Below, piece after piece: positions 9,270 through 19,019 of a DNA stretch of 64,000 nt. The notes under the pieces were generated by a model, which had not been told where the DNA came from, searched no databases, and saw only the letters and a list, made by a program, of their open reading frames with translations. Both the position numbers and the translations under genes were made by a program. Within the stretch, counting starts at the first letter, position 1; every line of letters starts with the position of its first letter. Origin of the DNA: Pedobacter sp. BAL39 (GTDB lineage Bacteria; Bacteroidota; Bacteroidia; Sphingobacteriales; Sphingobacteriaceae); the NCBI RefSeq assembly GCF_000170795.1, contig NZ_ABCM01000003.1, forward strand, positions 62,001 to 126,000. The letters run 5' to 3'.

Positions 9270-10148
9270 ATGTTTATGAATATAATAATCGGAGCATCAG
9301 GGCAGGTGGGCGGCGCAGTGGCCGCAGGGCTGCTGAAAAAAGGTAAGCCAGTTAAAGCTGTTGTGCGTGATGAGCGAAAGGTCAGTGAGTTGAAAGGTCA
9401 GGGTGCTGAAGTTGCGGTAGCTGATGCCTTTGATAAAGAAGCCTTAATCAAGGCATTTGCAAAAGGGGATACCCTCTTTGCCATTACCCCTGAGACCGGA
9501 CAGAGTGACGATGTGCTGGGTGATACCAGGAAGATGCTGGACAACTACCGTGAGGCAGTGAAGGCAGCAGGGATTAAAAAAATAATGGCTTTGTCGTCCA
9601 TAGGAGCGCAGTATGATCAGGGGACGGGCAACCTGCTGATGTCACACATGCTGGAAGCAGCTTTCTCTAACCTTGATGTCAAGATGACCTGTATCCGTCC
9701 TGCCTATTACTTCAGCAACTGGCTATTTCATCTGGATACAGTCAGGGAAAAAGGGATCTTACCCAGCTTCCTGCCTCCGGATATGAAAATTCCAATGGTG
9801 TCGCCGATGGATGTGGCCAAGAAGGTCGTTGAAATTATGACCTCTCCAAATCTGGCTTCGGACAGGTATGAGATTCACGGAAGAATGACCTATAGTCCGG
9901 AGGATATTGCAAGGGCCTATGCAAAGGCACTCAACCGGGAGGTTACTGTTCAGGAGATTCCGCGTGACGAATGGGAGAATACCCTGAAGGAAGCCGGCTT
10001 TACCACGGACGCAATCCGCAATTTTATAGAAATGACAGATGCAGTGATAGACGGACGGAAGCTATCGGAAACCGGGGAAGTTATCGTGTTTCCCGGAAAA
10101 TCAAGGTTAAACGAATACATCGCCGAGGCAATTGCTGCAAGGCCGTAG
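9270..10148 (+). CDS. NmrA-like NAD(P)H-binding oxidoreductase (SDR superfamily, atypical)
   Basis: A 292-residue Rossmann-fold protein. The N-terminal nucleotide-binding motif is IIIGASGQVGG. AVVRDERK follows at the end of the second strand and suggests NADP(H). The YxxxK pair of classical SDRs is absent, as in NmrA and quinone oxidoreductase 2-type proteins. It is likely a redox-sensing or quinone-reducing protein. Translation may start at 9270 or, equally likely, at the ATG at 9276. A decayed fragment that resembles the end of an HxlR regulator, the usual partner of such genes, lies just downstream on the opposite strand. Confidence 0.82.
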   Translation: MFMNIIIGASGQVGGAVAAGLLKKGKPVKAVVRDERKVSELKGQGAEVAVADAFDKEALIKAFAKGDTLFAITPETGQSDDVLGDTRKMLDNYREAVKAAGIKKIMALSSIGAQYDQGTGNLLMSHMLEAAFSNLDVKMTCIRPAYYFSNWLFHLDTVREKGILPSFLPPDMKIPMVSPMDVAKKVVEIMTSPNLASDRYEIHGRMTYSPEDIARAYAKALNREVTVQEIPRDEWENTLKEAGFTTDAIRNFIEMTDAVIDGRKLSETGEVIVFPGKSRLNEYIAEAIAARP

Positions 10149-10161
10149 GCACTTTTATCGT

Positions 10162-10263
10162 TTAGCATTTCATCTTTTCAGCAACAATGGGATTTTCGGC
10201 AATCCGCCGGTCAGCCCATTTTCTCAATTCGTCAATAAGTGGAACGGGTTGAATGTTGCCTGA
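10162..10263 (-). pseudogene. Possible C-terminal remnant of an HxlR-type regulator
   Basis: The reverse strand reads IQPVPLIDELRKWADRRI and a short tail, then stops at 10162-10164. This resembles the last helix of HxlR winged-helix regulators (P-L-I-x-x-L-x-x-W). An in-frame stop lies just upstream (10264-10266), and an HxlR-like VEL segment continues in another frame, so only a broken fragment remains. HxlR genes often neighbour NmrA-type oxidoreductases. The family call is tentative. Confidence 0.3.
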
Positions 10264-10275
10264 CTAAGTTCTACA

Positions 10276-12771
10276 TCACTGCGATTTAACACGCCTTCCT
10301 TCAGATTCAGCGCCACCAGACCTTGCCCGCGCAGCTTTGATCGCGGTGCTCCCAAAGCGGTAAGTGCAGTTTAAGCGGAACACCCTGGTTTCCCAGGTTT
10401 CATTGACCAGGTATTGCTGAGAAGGAATGGCACTGGTAATCCTGCTTTTCTGGAGTTTGAATACATCATTAGCGGCCAGCTTTAGGTCCAGCTTTTTATC
10501 AAGGAAGCTCTTTTTGAGACCCAGGTCAATGCCATACTGATGGTCGATGATCAGTGTACCATAGATTTGTTTCGACTGGTAATACCCGGAGAGCTCTACG
10601 CTTGCCGTTTCATTTAAAGTGATGCTCTGATTAGTGTTTAAGTTAAAGGCCAGTCGCCCGCTTCGATATGGTACACCCAGTATGTCTTCACTGCTGAATC
10701 TGTTATAATAGGCAGTAAGGTTGTTGCTACTGATCCACCATTTGGTCAGCTGGACCGGGTAACTTACATTCAGGTTATAGTAGTCCTGCGTGGATAGGTT
10801 CTGTTTGGAGATGAAAATGGTTTTCTTTGCCGTGTCAGTAAGCAGGATATCGGACATGACATCCGTGGTATGACTGTAGCCTGCGCTAATGTTGAGCGAC
10901 TTCTTGTAGGAATAGGAGAGTTCAAATGCATTGGTATATTGAGGTTTCAGAAAAGGGTTCCCGTACCTGTAGCTATAGAGGTCTACGAATGACATGAAGG
11001 GGTTGAGCGATTCGTAGTCAGGGCGGTCTATCCGGCGACTGTAGGATAGGCCCATGTCGTGGTTATTGCTGATCTCCTGGTTGATGAAAATGCTGGGGAA
11101 GAGGTTGAGAAAATGTCTGTTGACAATTCTGTTTTCTGTGATCGAATTGCCCCTGGAGTTGGTCTGTTCCATCCTCAAGCCCAGCTGTACGGTGGTGGAT
11201 TTCAGTTTCCTGTTCAGGTTCACATATGCAGAATTGATGTTCTCATCATAGAGAAAATGATTACTACGGCCGGGATCATTGATCCACTGGTCGCCAGTGA
11301 AATTTTCGAAGACGAAGTTGTTGTCAGTCTTAACGAAACTGGATTTTAAACCGAGCTCCAGTTTCATGTCTCTCCGCAGTGGGTAGCTGTAGTCCGTTTT
11401 AGCCGCCCAGATCCTGGTTTCTTTAGGTGTGGTGCTGCGAAAAAGATAGTCCGGTTTCAGAGTTTGCCCATTGGCATCGATGTAATGGTTATTAAAGCCG
11501 CTATTTTCGTTGTCCCTATATTGGGAGTGGTCGAGGTCAAAACTTATTTCCTGACCTAGTGTATCCAGTAAGCCCTTGTAATTTAGGTTAATTGCAATGC
11601 TACTGTATTTACTTCGGTATGGGTTTGTGGCAACAATGGAAGAGTCTGTTTTCAAAGGCTGACTGCCAATGAGGGTAAGTGCGTCACCCTCGTTTCGGCC
11701 ATTATTGGTATAGCCATTTACAATCAGGCCCAGTGTATGCTGATCATTGAAGAAGTAGTCCATCCCCCCTTTGTAATTGATATTTTTTCTTTCCCTGGTG
11801 GTATAGTTCCGTTGATCAAAATAGGTTTTGTTGTTGATCGTATTGTTTACCCTGACGATATCGGTAGTACCAAACCGCTTGTCACGGCCATAATTGAGAT
11901 CACCAAAGAGGTTAAATTTCTTCTCTCTGTGATTGAGCGTTAACCCGCTGTTCGCTTTATAAAAACGACCATAGCCGGCACCAGCAGAAATGGACCCATT
12001 GGTGCCATAGCTGCGGTTTTTCTTCAACCTGATGTTGATGATGCCCGAATTTCCGGCAGCGTCATATTTTGCCGATGGGTTAGTGATCAGTTCAATCGAT
12101 TGTAGTGCATTTCCTTCAGTAGAACGCAGAAGGTTAGCCAGCTGGTCTGCGGAAAGGTAAGTAGGTTTACCATCGATCATCACATTTACCCCTTGTTTAC
12201 CGCGAAGGCTGATGTTACCATCTTTGTCTACCGATACACCTGGCGATTTTTGCAGGATTTCAAGAGCGCTGTTTCCTGTGGCGATGGCACTGTTCTCGAC
12301 ATTGATTACCGTTTTATCAATCTGTCTTTCAATCAGCGGCTTTTTGTTGACAATTTCCACGCCTTTTAGTTGTTTGGCATCCTGCAGCAATTGCGATGAT
12401 TCCAGCTGGTGGTGTGTTTTGTTTTTATCGATGAGGTAGGGTCCTTTGATTGCTTTTTTATAACCAATAGCGTAGAAGGCAATCAGGTAATGTCCTTCCG
12501 GAATGTTGTTGAACACGTAACTGCCATTGTCGGCAGTTAATGTACCTTTAACCACCGTCGAGTCTTTTGCATTGAGCAGGCTGACAGTTGTATATGGAAA
12601 GGGTGAGTTTGTTTCATCAAGCACAACGCCTGAAATCTCTCCGGAGCCAGGTGCGGCGGTTTGTCCCTGTGCTTTTAACGACATTAATCCAGGCAGCAGG
12701 ATACACCATACGACTCTTTTTAGGTTATCGATCATGTCCATATGACGTCGGTGACTGGATTGACGTTTCAT
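10276..12771 (-). CDS. TonB-dependent receptor family outer-membrane protein
   Basis: An 831-residue outer-membrane protein. It has a signal sequence (the real start may be one of the ATGs about 10-12 codons inside, at MDMIDNLK). A carboxypeptidase regulatory-like domain follows (about 45-130: GEISGVVLDETNSPFPYTTV). Next comes a plug with LRGKQGVNVMIDGKPTYLS (about residues 190-210) and the IELITNPSAKYDAAG segment typical of this family. A long beta-barrel ends in aromatic strands. It belongs to the OMP_b-brl group common in Pedobacter. It stands alone, and the substrate is unknown. Confidence 0.88.
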   Translation of the reverse strand: MKRQSSHRRHMDMIDNLKRVVWCILLPGLMSLKAQGQTAAPGSGEISGVVLDETNSPFPYTTVSLLNAKDSTVVKGTLTADNGSYVFNNIPEGHYLIAFYAIGYKKAIKGPYLIDKNKTHHQLESSQLLQDAKQLKGVEIVNKKPLIERQIDKTVINVENSAIATGNSALEILQKSPGVSVDKDGNISLRGKQGVNVMIDGKPTYLSADQLANLLRSTEGNALQSIELITNPSAKYDAAGNSGIINIRLKKNRSYGTNGSISAGAGYGRFYKANSGLTLNHREKKFNLFGDLNYGRDKRFGTTDIVRVNNTINNKTYFDQRNYTTRERKNINYKGGMDYFFNDQHTLGLIVNGYTNNGRNEGDALTLIGSQPLKTDSSIVATNPYRSKYSSIAINLNYKGLLDTLGQEISFDLDHSQYRDNENSGFNNHYIDANGQTLKPDYLFRSTTPKETRIWAAKTDYSYPLRRDMKLELGLKSSFVKTDNNFVFENFTGDQWINDPGRSNHFLYDENINSAYVNLNRKLKSTTVQLGLRMEQTNSRGNSITENRIVNRHFLNLFPSIFINQEISNNHDMGLSYSRRIDRPDYESLNPFMSFVDLYSYRYGNPFLKPQYTNAFELSYSYKKSLNISAGYSHTTDVMSDILLTDTAKKTIFISKQNLSTQDYYNLNVSYPVQLTKWWISSNNLTAYYNRFSSEDILGVPYRSGRLAFNLNTNQSITLNETASVELSGYYQSKQIYGTLIIDHQYGIDLGLKKSFLDKKLDLKLAANDVFKLQKSRITSAIPSQQYLVNETWETRVFRLNCTYRFGSTAIKAARARSGGAESEGRRVKSQ

Positions 12772-12842
12772 GAGGAAGTTGATTACTATACCAATTGTAA
12801 AAAGACGACGACCAAACCGGCTTAATCTTCGACGAAATGCTT

Positions 12843-14078
12843 TTACTCCGGAGGATGGAATTCCTTTTCACTTTTGGCAATGACGATGGTTGCTACTCCG
12901 TTACCAATGATATTGGTAAGTGCACGTGCCTCACTCATAAACTTATCTACACCAAGAAGGAAGGCCAGTCCCTCCACAGGGATTTTGTGAATGGCAGTCA
13001 ACGTGGAAGCCAATACGATAAATCCACTGCCGGTAACGCCTGCGGCGCCTTTGGAGGTGACCATCAGGATGCCGATGATGGTCAGCATTTCGAATATGCT
13101 CAAATGTACGTTGTACAGCTGTGCCAGAAAGATCACCGCCATGGATAGGTAAATAGAGGTGCCATCAAGGTTAAATGAATATCCTGTGGGTACCACCAGG
13201 CCTACTACCGGTTTGCTGCAGCCCATCTTCTCCAGTTTGTTCATGATGGAAGGGAGGGCTGATTCTGAGGAGGAGGTGCCCAGTACCAATAACAATTCTT
13301 CTTTTATGTATTTGATGAATTTCCAGATGCTCATCTGGTAATATTTCATGATGGCGCCAAGCACAAGGAATATAAAAATGCCCATGGTCAGGTATACGGT
13401 GCCCATCAGTTTGATCAGCGGCACCAGCGTATGCAGCCCAAACTTTCCAATCGTGTAAGCCATTCCGCCAAAGGCCCCAAGCGGGGCGAGGTACATCACA
13501 TATTTCAGCCCGGTAAATACCCATACAGAAACTCTGCCTAGTCCGGTTACTACGGTTACCCTATGTCTGGAATAATTGAGGATGATCCCGATGATGATGG
13601 CAGCAACAAGCACCTGGAGCGTAAGGTTACTCATAAAAAACTCTCCCCAGTTGAATCCACTGGGAGGCGCGGAAGTATATTTGCTCGCATTTTCAATTTG
13701 GAGCTTCGATTTATCGATGTGTCCTGGCGTGAAGACGACTGCCGTAATTATGCCAATAGCGAGTGATAAGGTAGACACAACTTCAAAGTAGAGCAGGGCT
13801 TTTATGCCAATGCGGCCCACCTTTTTCAAGTTGCCCATTCCGCTGATGCCCAAAACGATGGTCAGGAAAATGATGGGAGCAATGAAAAGTTTGATGATGT
13901 CGATGAATGTTTTGCCGATGATTTCCATCTTTACGGCGTTGGACGGGGCATAAACACCAAGCAGCACACCTGAGATGATGGCAATGAACACCCAGAAGGT
14001 GAGGTTCTTCAATACTGTTGAGGTCAGGCTGGCTTTCAATACCCGGTCCTGCCGATTGAGATCAGTGTTGGTCGACAT
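12843..14078 (-). CDS. dctA: C4-dicarboxylate:cation symporter DctA
   Basis: A 411-residue inner-membrane transporter of the DAACS (glutamate/dicarboxylate carrier) family. The signatures are nearly identical to those of enterobacterial DctA: the serine-rich hairpin GTSSSESALP (267-276), PTGYSFNLDGTS (297-308), and the second hairpin TSKGAAGVTGSGF (341-353) followed by RALTNIIGNG. These residues form the cation and carboxylate sites. Expected substrates are succinate, fumarate and malate. It lies 80 bp downstream of a hybrid histidine kinase on the same strand, which suggests the kinase controls dicarboxylate uptake. Confidence 0.92.
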   Translation of the reverse strand: MSTNTDLNRQDRVLKASLTSTVLKNLTFWVFIAIISGVLLGVYAPSNAVKMEIIGKTFIDIIKLFIAPIIFLTIVLGISGMGNLKKVGRIGIKALLYFEVVSTLSLAIGIITAVVFTPGHIDKSKLQIENASKYTSAPPSGFNWGEFFMSNLTLQVLVAAIIIGIILNYSRHRVTVVTGLGRVSVWVFTGLKYVMYLAPLGAFGGMAYTIGKFGLHTLVPLIKLMGTVYLTMGIFIFLVLGAIMKYYQMSIWKFIKYIKEELLLVLGTSSSESALPSIMNKLEKMGCSKPVVGLVVPTGYSFNLDGTSIYLSMAVIFLAQLYNVHLSIFEMLTIIGILMVTSKGAAGVTGSGFIVLASTLTAIHKIPVEGLAFLLGVDKFMSEARALTNIIGNGVATIVIAKSEKEFHPPE

Positions 14079-14111
14079 TTGGTTAGATTAAGGTCGTATT
14101 GATGGATATGC

Positions 14112-14160
14112 AGATACATAGATAGCATTTTCCAATGGTAAGCCCAAATGCTATGTATCT
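14112..14160 (-). other. Hairpin between the histidine kinase and dctA
   Basis: On the transcript strand the right arm (14146-14160, which includes most of the kinase stop codon) pairs over 15 bp with 14112-14130, apart from a 4-nt bulge. The loop is 15 nt. No T run follows, so it is more likely an RNA-processing or stability element than a terminator. It could set different levels for kinase and transporter. Confidence 0.45.
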
Positions 14161-16645
14161 ACTGTTCCTGCCTGGTTTTTGATTTCCAGTAGTTGAACTT
14201 AGCGTAGAAATTGTCAAAGTCAAAGGGTTTGGTGAGGTAATCATCCATCCCTGCGTTGAGACAATCCACTTTGTCCTGTTCGTAAGCACCAGCTGTCATG
14301 GCAATGATGACAGGCCTTTCTGCTCCATATCGGCTGATGATTTCCCTGGTTGCCTGTAGTCCATCCATTTCCGGCATGTGTACATCCATGAATACCATAT
14401 CATAATGCTGGCGTTGGAGGGAAGAGATGACCTCGATTCCATTAGATACAATATCGCAGCTGTAACCAATATTTTTGAAGGCATTGGCAACGATCTTTTG
14501 ATTGATAAAGTTGTCCTCAGCGACCAGAATACTAACGGGGAGATTGTCGACAACGGCGGTGGCTGCAGGACGTTCCTCAACCTGTTTTTTCTCCCGGGCC
14601 TTCACCTTGTTAAGCTTCTCCAGTAGCATATTATGGAAGTAAGCCTGTTTAATAGGTTTATCAAGGATCGATACGAACAGCTTTTTATCTTCTTTACGGT
14701 CCTCCGGAAAATTACCGGCAGAGCTGAATAACACCATAGGAAGTTTGTCGCCGTATTTGTCACGAATCTCCTGGGCGACGTCTATCCCGTTCATCTCCGG
14801 CATCAGCATGTCAATTACGGCGATATCATAATCTCGTTTTTCGAGTGCTTCGATGCCTTTTCTGCCGCTGTCGAATGCATCAGCATACATGCCCCAGATT
14901 TCGCAATGGCCTTTCAGGATGCGAAGGTTGGTATGGTTGTCATCGATAATGAGGACACTTTTCCCTACAAGGTCTTTTTGCAGTGCAACGGATTTATAAG
15001 CCTTGACCTGGTGATGAGCAGCAATTTCTATGGTAAATTTGAACGTCGTCCCTACATTCACCTCACTTTCCACCCAGATGCGTCCATTCATCTTCTGGAT
15101 TAACCTGGCACTGATGACCAGGCCAAGGCCGGTACCACCATATTTACGTGTAGTGGAAGAATCTACCTGTGAGAATGAATTGAACAATTTATGCATTTTG
15201 TCTTGCGGGATGCCAATACCACTGTCCTGTACCGAAAACTCCAGTTCATAGGTGGATCCTTTTTTCTCAAGCAGTTTGATGCTGGTGAGGATCTCACCTT
15301 CATCTGTAAATTTAATGGCATTTCCAACAAGGTTGACGATGATCTGACGCAGCCGGGTCATGTCACCAATTACTTCATAGGGTACATCAGGATCGATGAT
15401 GTAAAGGAGATCAAGGTCTTTTTCCTGGGCTTTAAAAGACAGTAGGTCGTAGGTTTCTTCTACGATCTTACTCAGCACAAAAGGATGTTCTTCCAGCTCC
15501 AGCTTGCCCGATTCAATTTTCGAGAAATCCAGGATTTCATTGATGATCTCCAGCAGTGCATCAGCACTGATCCGGATGGATTCCACGAAATCAAACTGGT
15601 CTTCATCCAGTCTTGTATTTCTCAGTAGGCTGGTCATTCCGATCACACCATTCATAGGTGTTCTGATCTCGTGGCTCATATTAGCGAGGAATTCCGACTT
15701 GGCTTTGTTTTGTTCATCAGCAATCCTGCTTTTTTCTTCGAGTTGTACGTTCAGCTCCTTAAGGTGTTCATCATATAGATACTGTTGGGTGATGTCGTCG
15801 AAGGTCCACAACATCCCGCTGATGTGTTCAGAGATGGTGGGGGTACAGCATACGTTGAGCACGTAGGTTTCCGGGGTAGAAAAGATCCATTGCCAGTTTT
15901 TGACGCGTTTGTCGGCAGACGTGAAAATTTCCATTCCTCTTCTGAAGATCTCCTCTTTATTATCGGCACGGGAGCGGAGTTGCTGCATGGCGGCCGACAG
16001 TTCTGCGGGCGGGACATTGCCACCGGAGATGCCCAATATTGCCGCTGCGGGTTCGTTGATCCAACTATTCTTACCGCTGTCGTCAATGAAGACGATACCC
16101 TGTTCGACCGTTTGTAGTATGGCATTGAAGCGCACCTTCAGCTCTTCCAGCGCATAATAGTGCTGGCCGAGGTGAATGGTTTCCCTGATCTTATCCAGGC
16201 CGTGCAGCACAAATTTCTGAAAGGATTCGGAGAAGGTAAATGACATGTGCCATCCGATCAATATGTAACCTTGAATGTCCAGTTCCTGGATGGGCAGCAC
16301 CAGGAGGGATGTTGTTCCGGGGATCAGCTTCAACAGCCTTTTATCGGTTAGCGTTTCAGGTGCTGACGCATAATATTGGGGGATGGTACTTCCTGAGAAA
16401 GGCAGGAGGAGCTGAGGGTCAATATATTGCTGATTTTCCTCCAGGTCATCTACGGCAAAGATGCTGGCAGTAAGTTCGTCTTCATATTTTAAGAACACCA
16501 CACGAGTTGCTCCGCTAAGTTCCTTCAGGCCAGACATCGCATTTTGTACGATCCTGAACCAATCCTGATAGCTATTGCCAAGGCTTAACCTGGAGATGAA
16601 GTCCAGCGCCCGTTCTGCCCAATTGATGTTTGCCGCTTGTTCCAC
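14159..16645 (-). CDS. Hybrid sensor histidine kinase with GAF-like and PAS domains and two receiver domains
   Basis: An 828-residue cytoplasmic sensor. Order: GAF-like region (about 10-165), PAS domain (about 172-290), short coiled coil, HisKA with phospho-acceptor His325 ([12 protein letters not shown]), and HATPase with the N box (GNAIKF), G1 (DSGIGIP) and G2 (GGTGLGL). Receiver 1 carries Asp612 (IDMLMPEM) and receiver 2 carries Asp754 ([11 protein letters not shown]). It has no membrane helices, so its signal is probably intracellular. It starts with GTG at 16645, 2 bp after the stop codon of the RsbQ-like hydrolase, so the two are translationally coupled; dctA follows. Output is probably by phosphotransfer, as no DNA-binding domain is present. 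Confidence 0.9.
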   Translation of the reverse strand: MEQAANINWAERALDFISRLSLGNSYQDWFRIVQNAMSGLKELSGATRVVFLKYEDELTASIFAVDDLEENQQYIDPQLLLPFSGSTIPQYYASAPETLTDKRLLKLIPGTTSLLVLPIQELDIQGYILIGWHMSFTFSESFQKFVLHGLDKIRETIHLGQHYYALEELKVRFNAILQTVEQGIVFIDDSGKNSWINEPAAAILGISGGNVPPAELSAAMQQLRSRADNKEEIFRRGMEIFTSADKRVKNWQWIFSTPETYVLNVCCTPTISEHISGMLWTFDDITQQYLYDEHLKELNVQLEEKSRIADEQNKAKSEFLANMSHEIRTPMNGVIGMTSLLRNTRLDEDQFDFVESIRISADALLEIINEILDFSKIESGKLELEEHPFVLSKIVEETYDLLSFKAQEKDLDLLYIIDPDVPYEVIGDMTRLRQIIVNLVGNAIKFTDEGEILTSIKLLEKKGSTYELEFSVQDSGIGIPQDKMHKLFNSFSQVDSSTTRKYGGTGLGLVISARLIQKMNGRIWVESEVNVGTTFKFTIEIAAHHQVKAYKSVALQKDLVGKSVLIIDDNHTNLRILKGHCEIWGMYADAFDSGRKGIEALEKRDYDIAVIDMLMPEMNGIDVAQEIRDKYGDKLPMVLFSSAGNFPEDRKEDKKLFVSILDKPIKQAYFHNMLLEKLNKVKAREKKQVEERPAATAVVDNLPVSILVAEDNFINQKIVANAFKNIGYSCDIVSNGIEVISSLQRQHYDMVFMDVHMPEMDGLQATREIISRYGAERPVIIAMTAGAYEQDKVDCLNAGMDDYLTKPFDFDNFYAKFNYWKSKTRQEQ

Positions 16646-16647
16646 AG

Positions 16648-17454
16648 TTAAATAAAAGATTTAATGGACGAAATAACTTCCTGGGGTGCACTGATGTGTG
16701 GAAAGTGCCCTGTTGCATTTACCTGGATCAGCTTGCTGCCTTCGATGTGCTGCTGGAGGTAAAGTGCGACTTCCTGAGGCACAGCAATGTCGTCATTCGC
16801 CTGGACAAGTAGCGTTGGCTTTTGTAACTTATGCAATTCTTCACGTAAGTCCGACTCAAAGATGACCTTTGCAACAGCCAATGCAATATCCGGACGGATT
16901 TCGCGGAGTGTTCGGGCAAAAGATTCACCAAGTTCCGGGTGTTCCGGGTTACCCATAGCTGCAGAGGAGAAGCCACTCACCCATGCATAGTAATTGTTGG
17001 TCATGGCTTCATACATGTTGTCTAGCGCCGGTTGCGTAAACCCGCCGGTATAGCCCGCCTGTTCGTCATTCAGGTAACGCGGGGAGGCCCCGACGAAAAC
17101 GAGTTTTTTAAAATGCTGCGGTTCCCGAAGGGCAGCCAGCAGGGTAATCATAGAACTAACCGAGTGTGCAATTACAGTGACGTCTTCTAGCTCCAGTGCT
17201 GCTATAATCGCGAGCAGGTCATCTGCATAACTATGTATGGTATTGTATTTTTTAGGGCTGTAGGCATTAGGATCACACTTACCGCCACCAACATTATCAT
17301 AAAGTACCAATCGGTAATCATCTTGGAAAGCTTGTTTTACTTCGTCCCAAGCGGTTTGATCTGTACCAAAACCATGCGCAAATATCAGTGTTTCATTGCT
17401 TTCAAGATTTCCTTCGATACTTACATTGTTTTTTCTAAGAGTTGCTGTCGTCAT
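16648..17454 (-). CDS. RsbQ-like alpha/beta hydrolase
   Basis: A 268-residue single-domain hydrolase, the same size as Bacillus subtilis RsbQ and similar along its whole length (for example [25 protein letters not shown] and YGGF-type GYTGGF). The predicted triad is Ser98 (AHSVSSM), Asp221 (QANDDIA) and His250 (ATGHFPHIS). RsbQ makes or processes a small hydrophobic molecule that is sensed by the PAS domain of its partner RsbP; plant KAI2 and D14 receptors share the fold. Here the partner gene, 2 bp downstream, is a PAS-containing hybrid kinase instead of a phosphatase. The family call is strong; the role as signal producer is inferred. Confidence 0.85.
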   Translation of the reverse strand: MTTATLRKNNVSIEGNLESNETLIFAHGFGTDQTAWDEVKQAFQDDYRLVLYDNVGGGKCDPNAYSPKKYNTIHSYADDLLAIIAALELEDVTVIAHSVSSMITLLAALREPQHFKKLVFVGASPRYLNDEQAGYTGGFTQPALDNMYEAMTNNYYAWVSGFSSAAMGNPEHPELGESFARTLREIRPDIALAVAKVIFESDLREELHKLQKPTLLVQANDDIAVPQEVALYLQQHIEGSKLIQVNATGHFPHISAPQEVISSIKSFI

Positions 17455-17852
17455 CAGTACCTTGGTTTGTGGTCATACATTACTGATGGTAAATATAGCA
17501 GTTATCGTTTTAAATGAAAATAATTTAAAACCCTTGGGAATAAATTTGATATTTTCGGGAATTTGTAAAATAATGATTAATTTCTGGGCAGGGAAATCGT
17601 AATACTGAAACCAGAGTAAGTCCTCTTGATGGTAGTGATGGATGCTCGAAATTAGCTGCGTTTGGGCTAGTAAAAAGATATCAATATCGGATGACAAATT
17701 TGATGGGTTAGCATAATTTAATGTTGATTTAAAGACGATTTTGCAGGAAGAAAATGAGAAAAATCGACACAGAATATTAATTTGTTTTTTATGAGTTTTG
17801 AGTGCTCTGAATGAAACTAATTGTCCGTTTTTTGAATTTATAAATCCATAAA
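17455..17852 (-). other. Non-coding AT-rich stretch between the RsbQ-like gene and the Tet(X)-like gene
   Basis: About 400 bp with no convincing reading frame. Near the RsbQ-like start there is a perfect AT-rich inverted repeat (17507-17515 / 17523-17531, spacer 7 bp), which could be a regulator site. A near-consensus -7 box on the minus strand (TATATTTA) lies between it and the start codon. The rest shows nothing I can name. Confidence 0.4.
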
Positions 17853-19019
17853 TTAATGATGCTCTTGCCCAAACATTTGAAGCAGTTTTTTCAACCCATC
17901 AGTTGAATGCATGAATTCGGTATTGTCGAGGGTTTCCTTCCCAATTTCTGCAAATCTGTCAAACATCTGTTGCTCATAATGTGATATTGCAGATTTCAAA
18001 TCGGAGAAATTTTCATTGGTCAGGCTGTCGCTCAGTTGTAAAGCATCAAGCATCGCCATGTTTACACCCTCTCCCGCATAAGGGGGCATGAGGTGTGCCG
18101 CATCACCAATCAAAGTAATGTTGGCACTTGCCTCCCATGTTTGATCCAGGGGCATACAATATTGTGGTCTCGGATTGAATGTGGTATCCTCAATCTCAAA
18201 TAGTTCAAGCCAGATGTTACCCCAGGTAGGATATGCTTTTTTAAACCAATTTAAAACCTGGCTATTGTCGCTGAAATCGATACCACTGTTTACTACCCAA
18301 TCTTCTTCATCTCTCCATCCTGCGTAAAAATCCAGGCTGCCATCTCCTTTGGCGCTCACGGACAGTGTTTGGGCATCGCCAAGTGCCATGACCTTTCCAC
18401 CTTTTAATAAATCATGTATTTTCGGCGTATGTATTTCTGAATCTTTGATGTTGGCTTCTAATATAGTAACACCGGAATAAAAAGGTTTGATGGGGGTGAT
18501 GAGCGGTCTGATCTTTGACTTTGCCCCATCAGCTCCGATGACGAGATCCGCAAAAGCTGTATTTCCGTTTTGGAAGACGATCTTCCAGCGCTCTCCATCG
18601 GCCTCAAGGCTGACGATATGGCTGTCCCAGATCACAGTGCCTGGTGTTAAAGAATCCAATAGTAGATCCCTCAATGGCCCGCGATCAATCTCCGGGCGAA
18701 AATGCTCATCGCCAAAACTACTTTTTTCTTGTTGTGCATGGTCGTCGAGAAATATTTTTCCATTCTTGTCAACTATACGAAGGCGGTCGGCATCAGGCCT
18801 GTAGCTAGCCTTAAAGGCATCCATAAGACCTGCTTGTTCGAGAGCCAAAAGTCCAGATTCGTAGTGGAGGTCAAGTGTAGCACCCTGCACCCTCACATCT
18901 CTGTTGACATCCCGCTCATATACTTTTACTGTAGCCCCTTGGTGTTGAAGCAAACGTGCCAATGTCAATCCTCCTGGACCGCCACCAACAATCGCTATTT
19001 CCTTATCTTTTATCAACAT
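17853..19019 (-). CDS. FAD-dependent monooxygenase of the Tet(X) family
   Basis: A 388-residue group A flavin monooxygenase, exactly the length of Bacteroides Tet(X). It has the FAD fingerprint VGGGPGGLTLARLL (11-24) ending in the ribose-binding YERD. The DG motif is LVIGADGAKSKIR (159-171), and the GD motif is GDAAHLMPPYAGEGVN (305-320). Tet(X) hydroxylates tetracyclines, but three residues reported to hold the drug differ here: Gln192 aligns with Glu, Arg213 with Lys, and His234 with Asp230. Tetracycline inactivation is therefore doubtful and the true substrate is probably another aromatic compound. It is a single gene transcribed alone. Confidence 0.85.
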   Translation of the reverse strand: MLIKDKEIAIVGGGPGGLTLARLLQHQGATVKVYERDVNRDVRVQGATLDLHYESGLLALEQAGLMDAFKASYRPDADRLRIVDKNGKIFLDDHAQQEKSSFGDEHFRPEIDRGPLRDLLLDSLTPGTVIWDSHIVSLEADGERWKIVFQNGNTAFADLVIGADGAKSKIRPLITPIKPFYSGVTILEANIKDSEIHTPKIHDLLKGGKVMALGDAQTLSVSAKGDGSLDFYAGWRDEEDWVVNSGIDFSDNSQVLNWFKKAYPTWGNIWLELFEIEDTTFNPRPQYCMPLDQTWEASANITLIGDAAHLMPPYAGEGVNMAMLDALQLSDSLTNENFSDLKSAISHYEQQMFDRFAEIGKETLDNTEFMHSTDGLKKLLQMFGQEHH

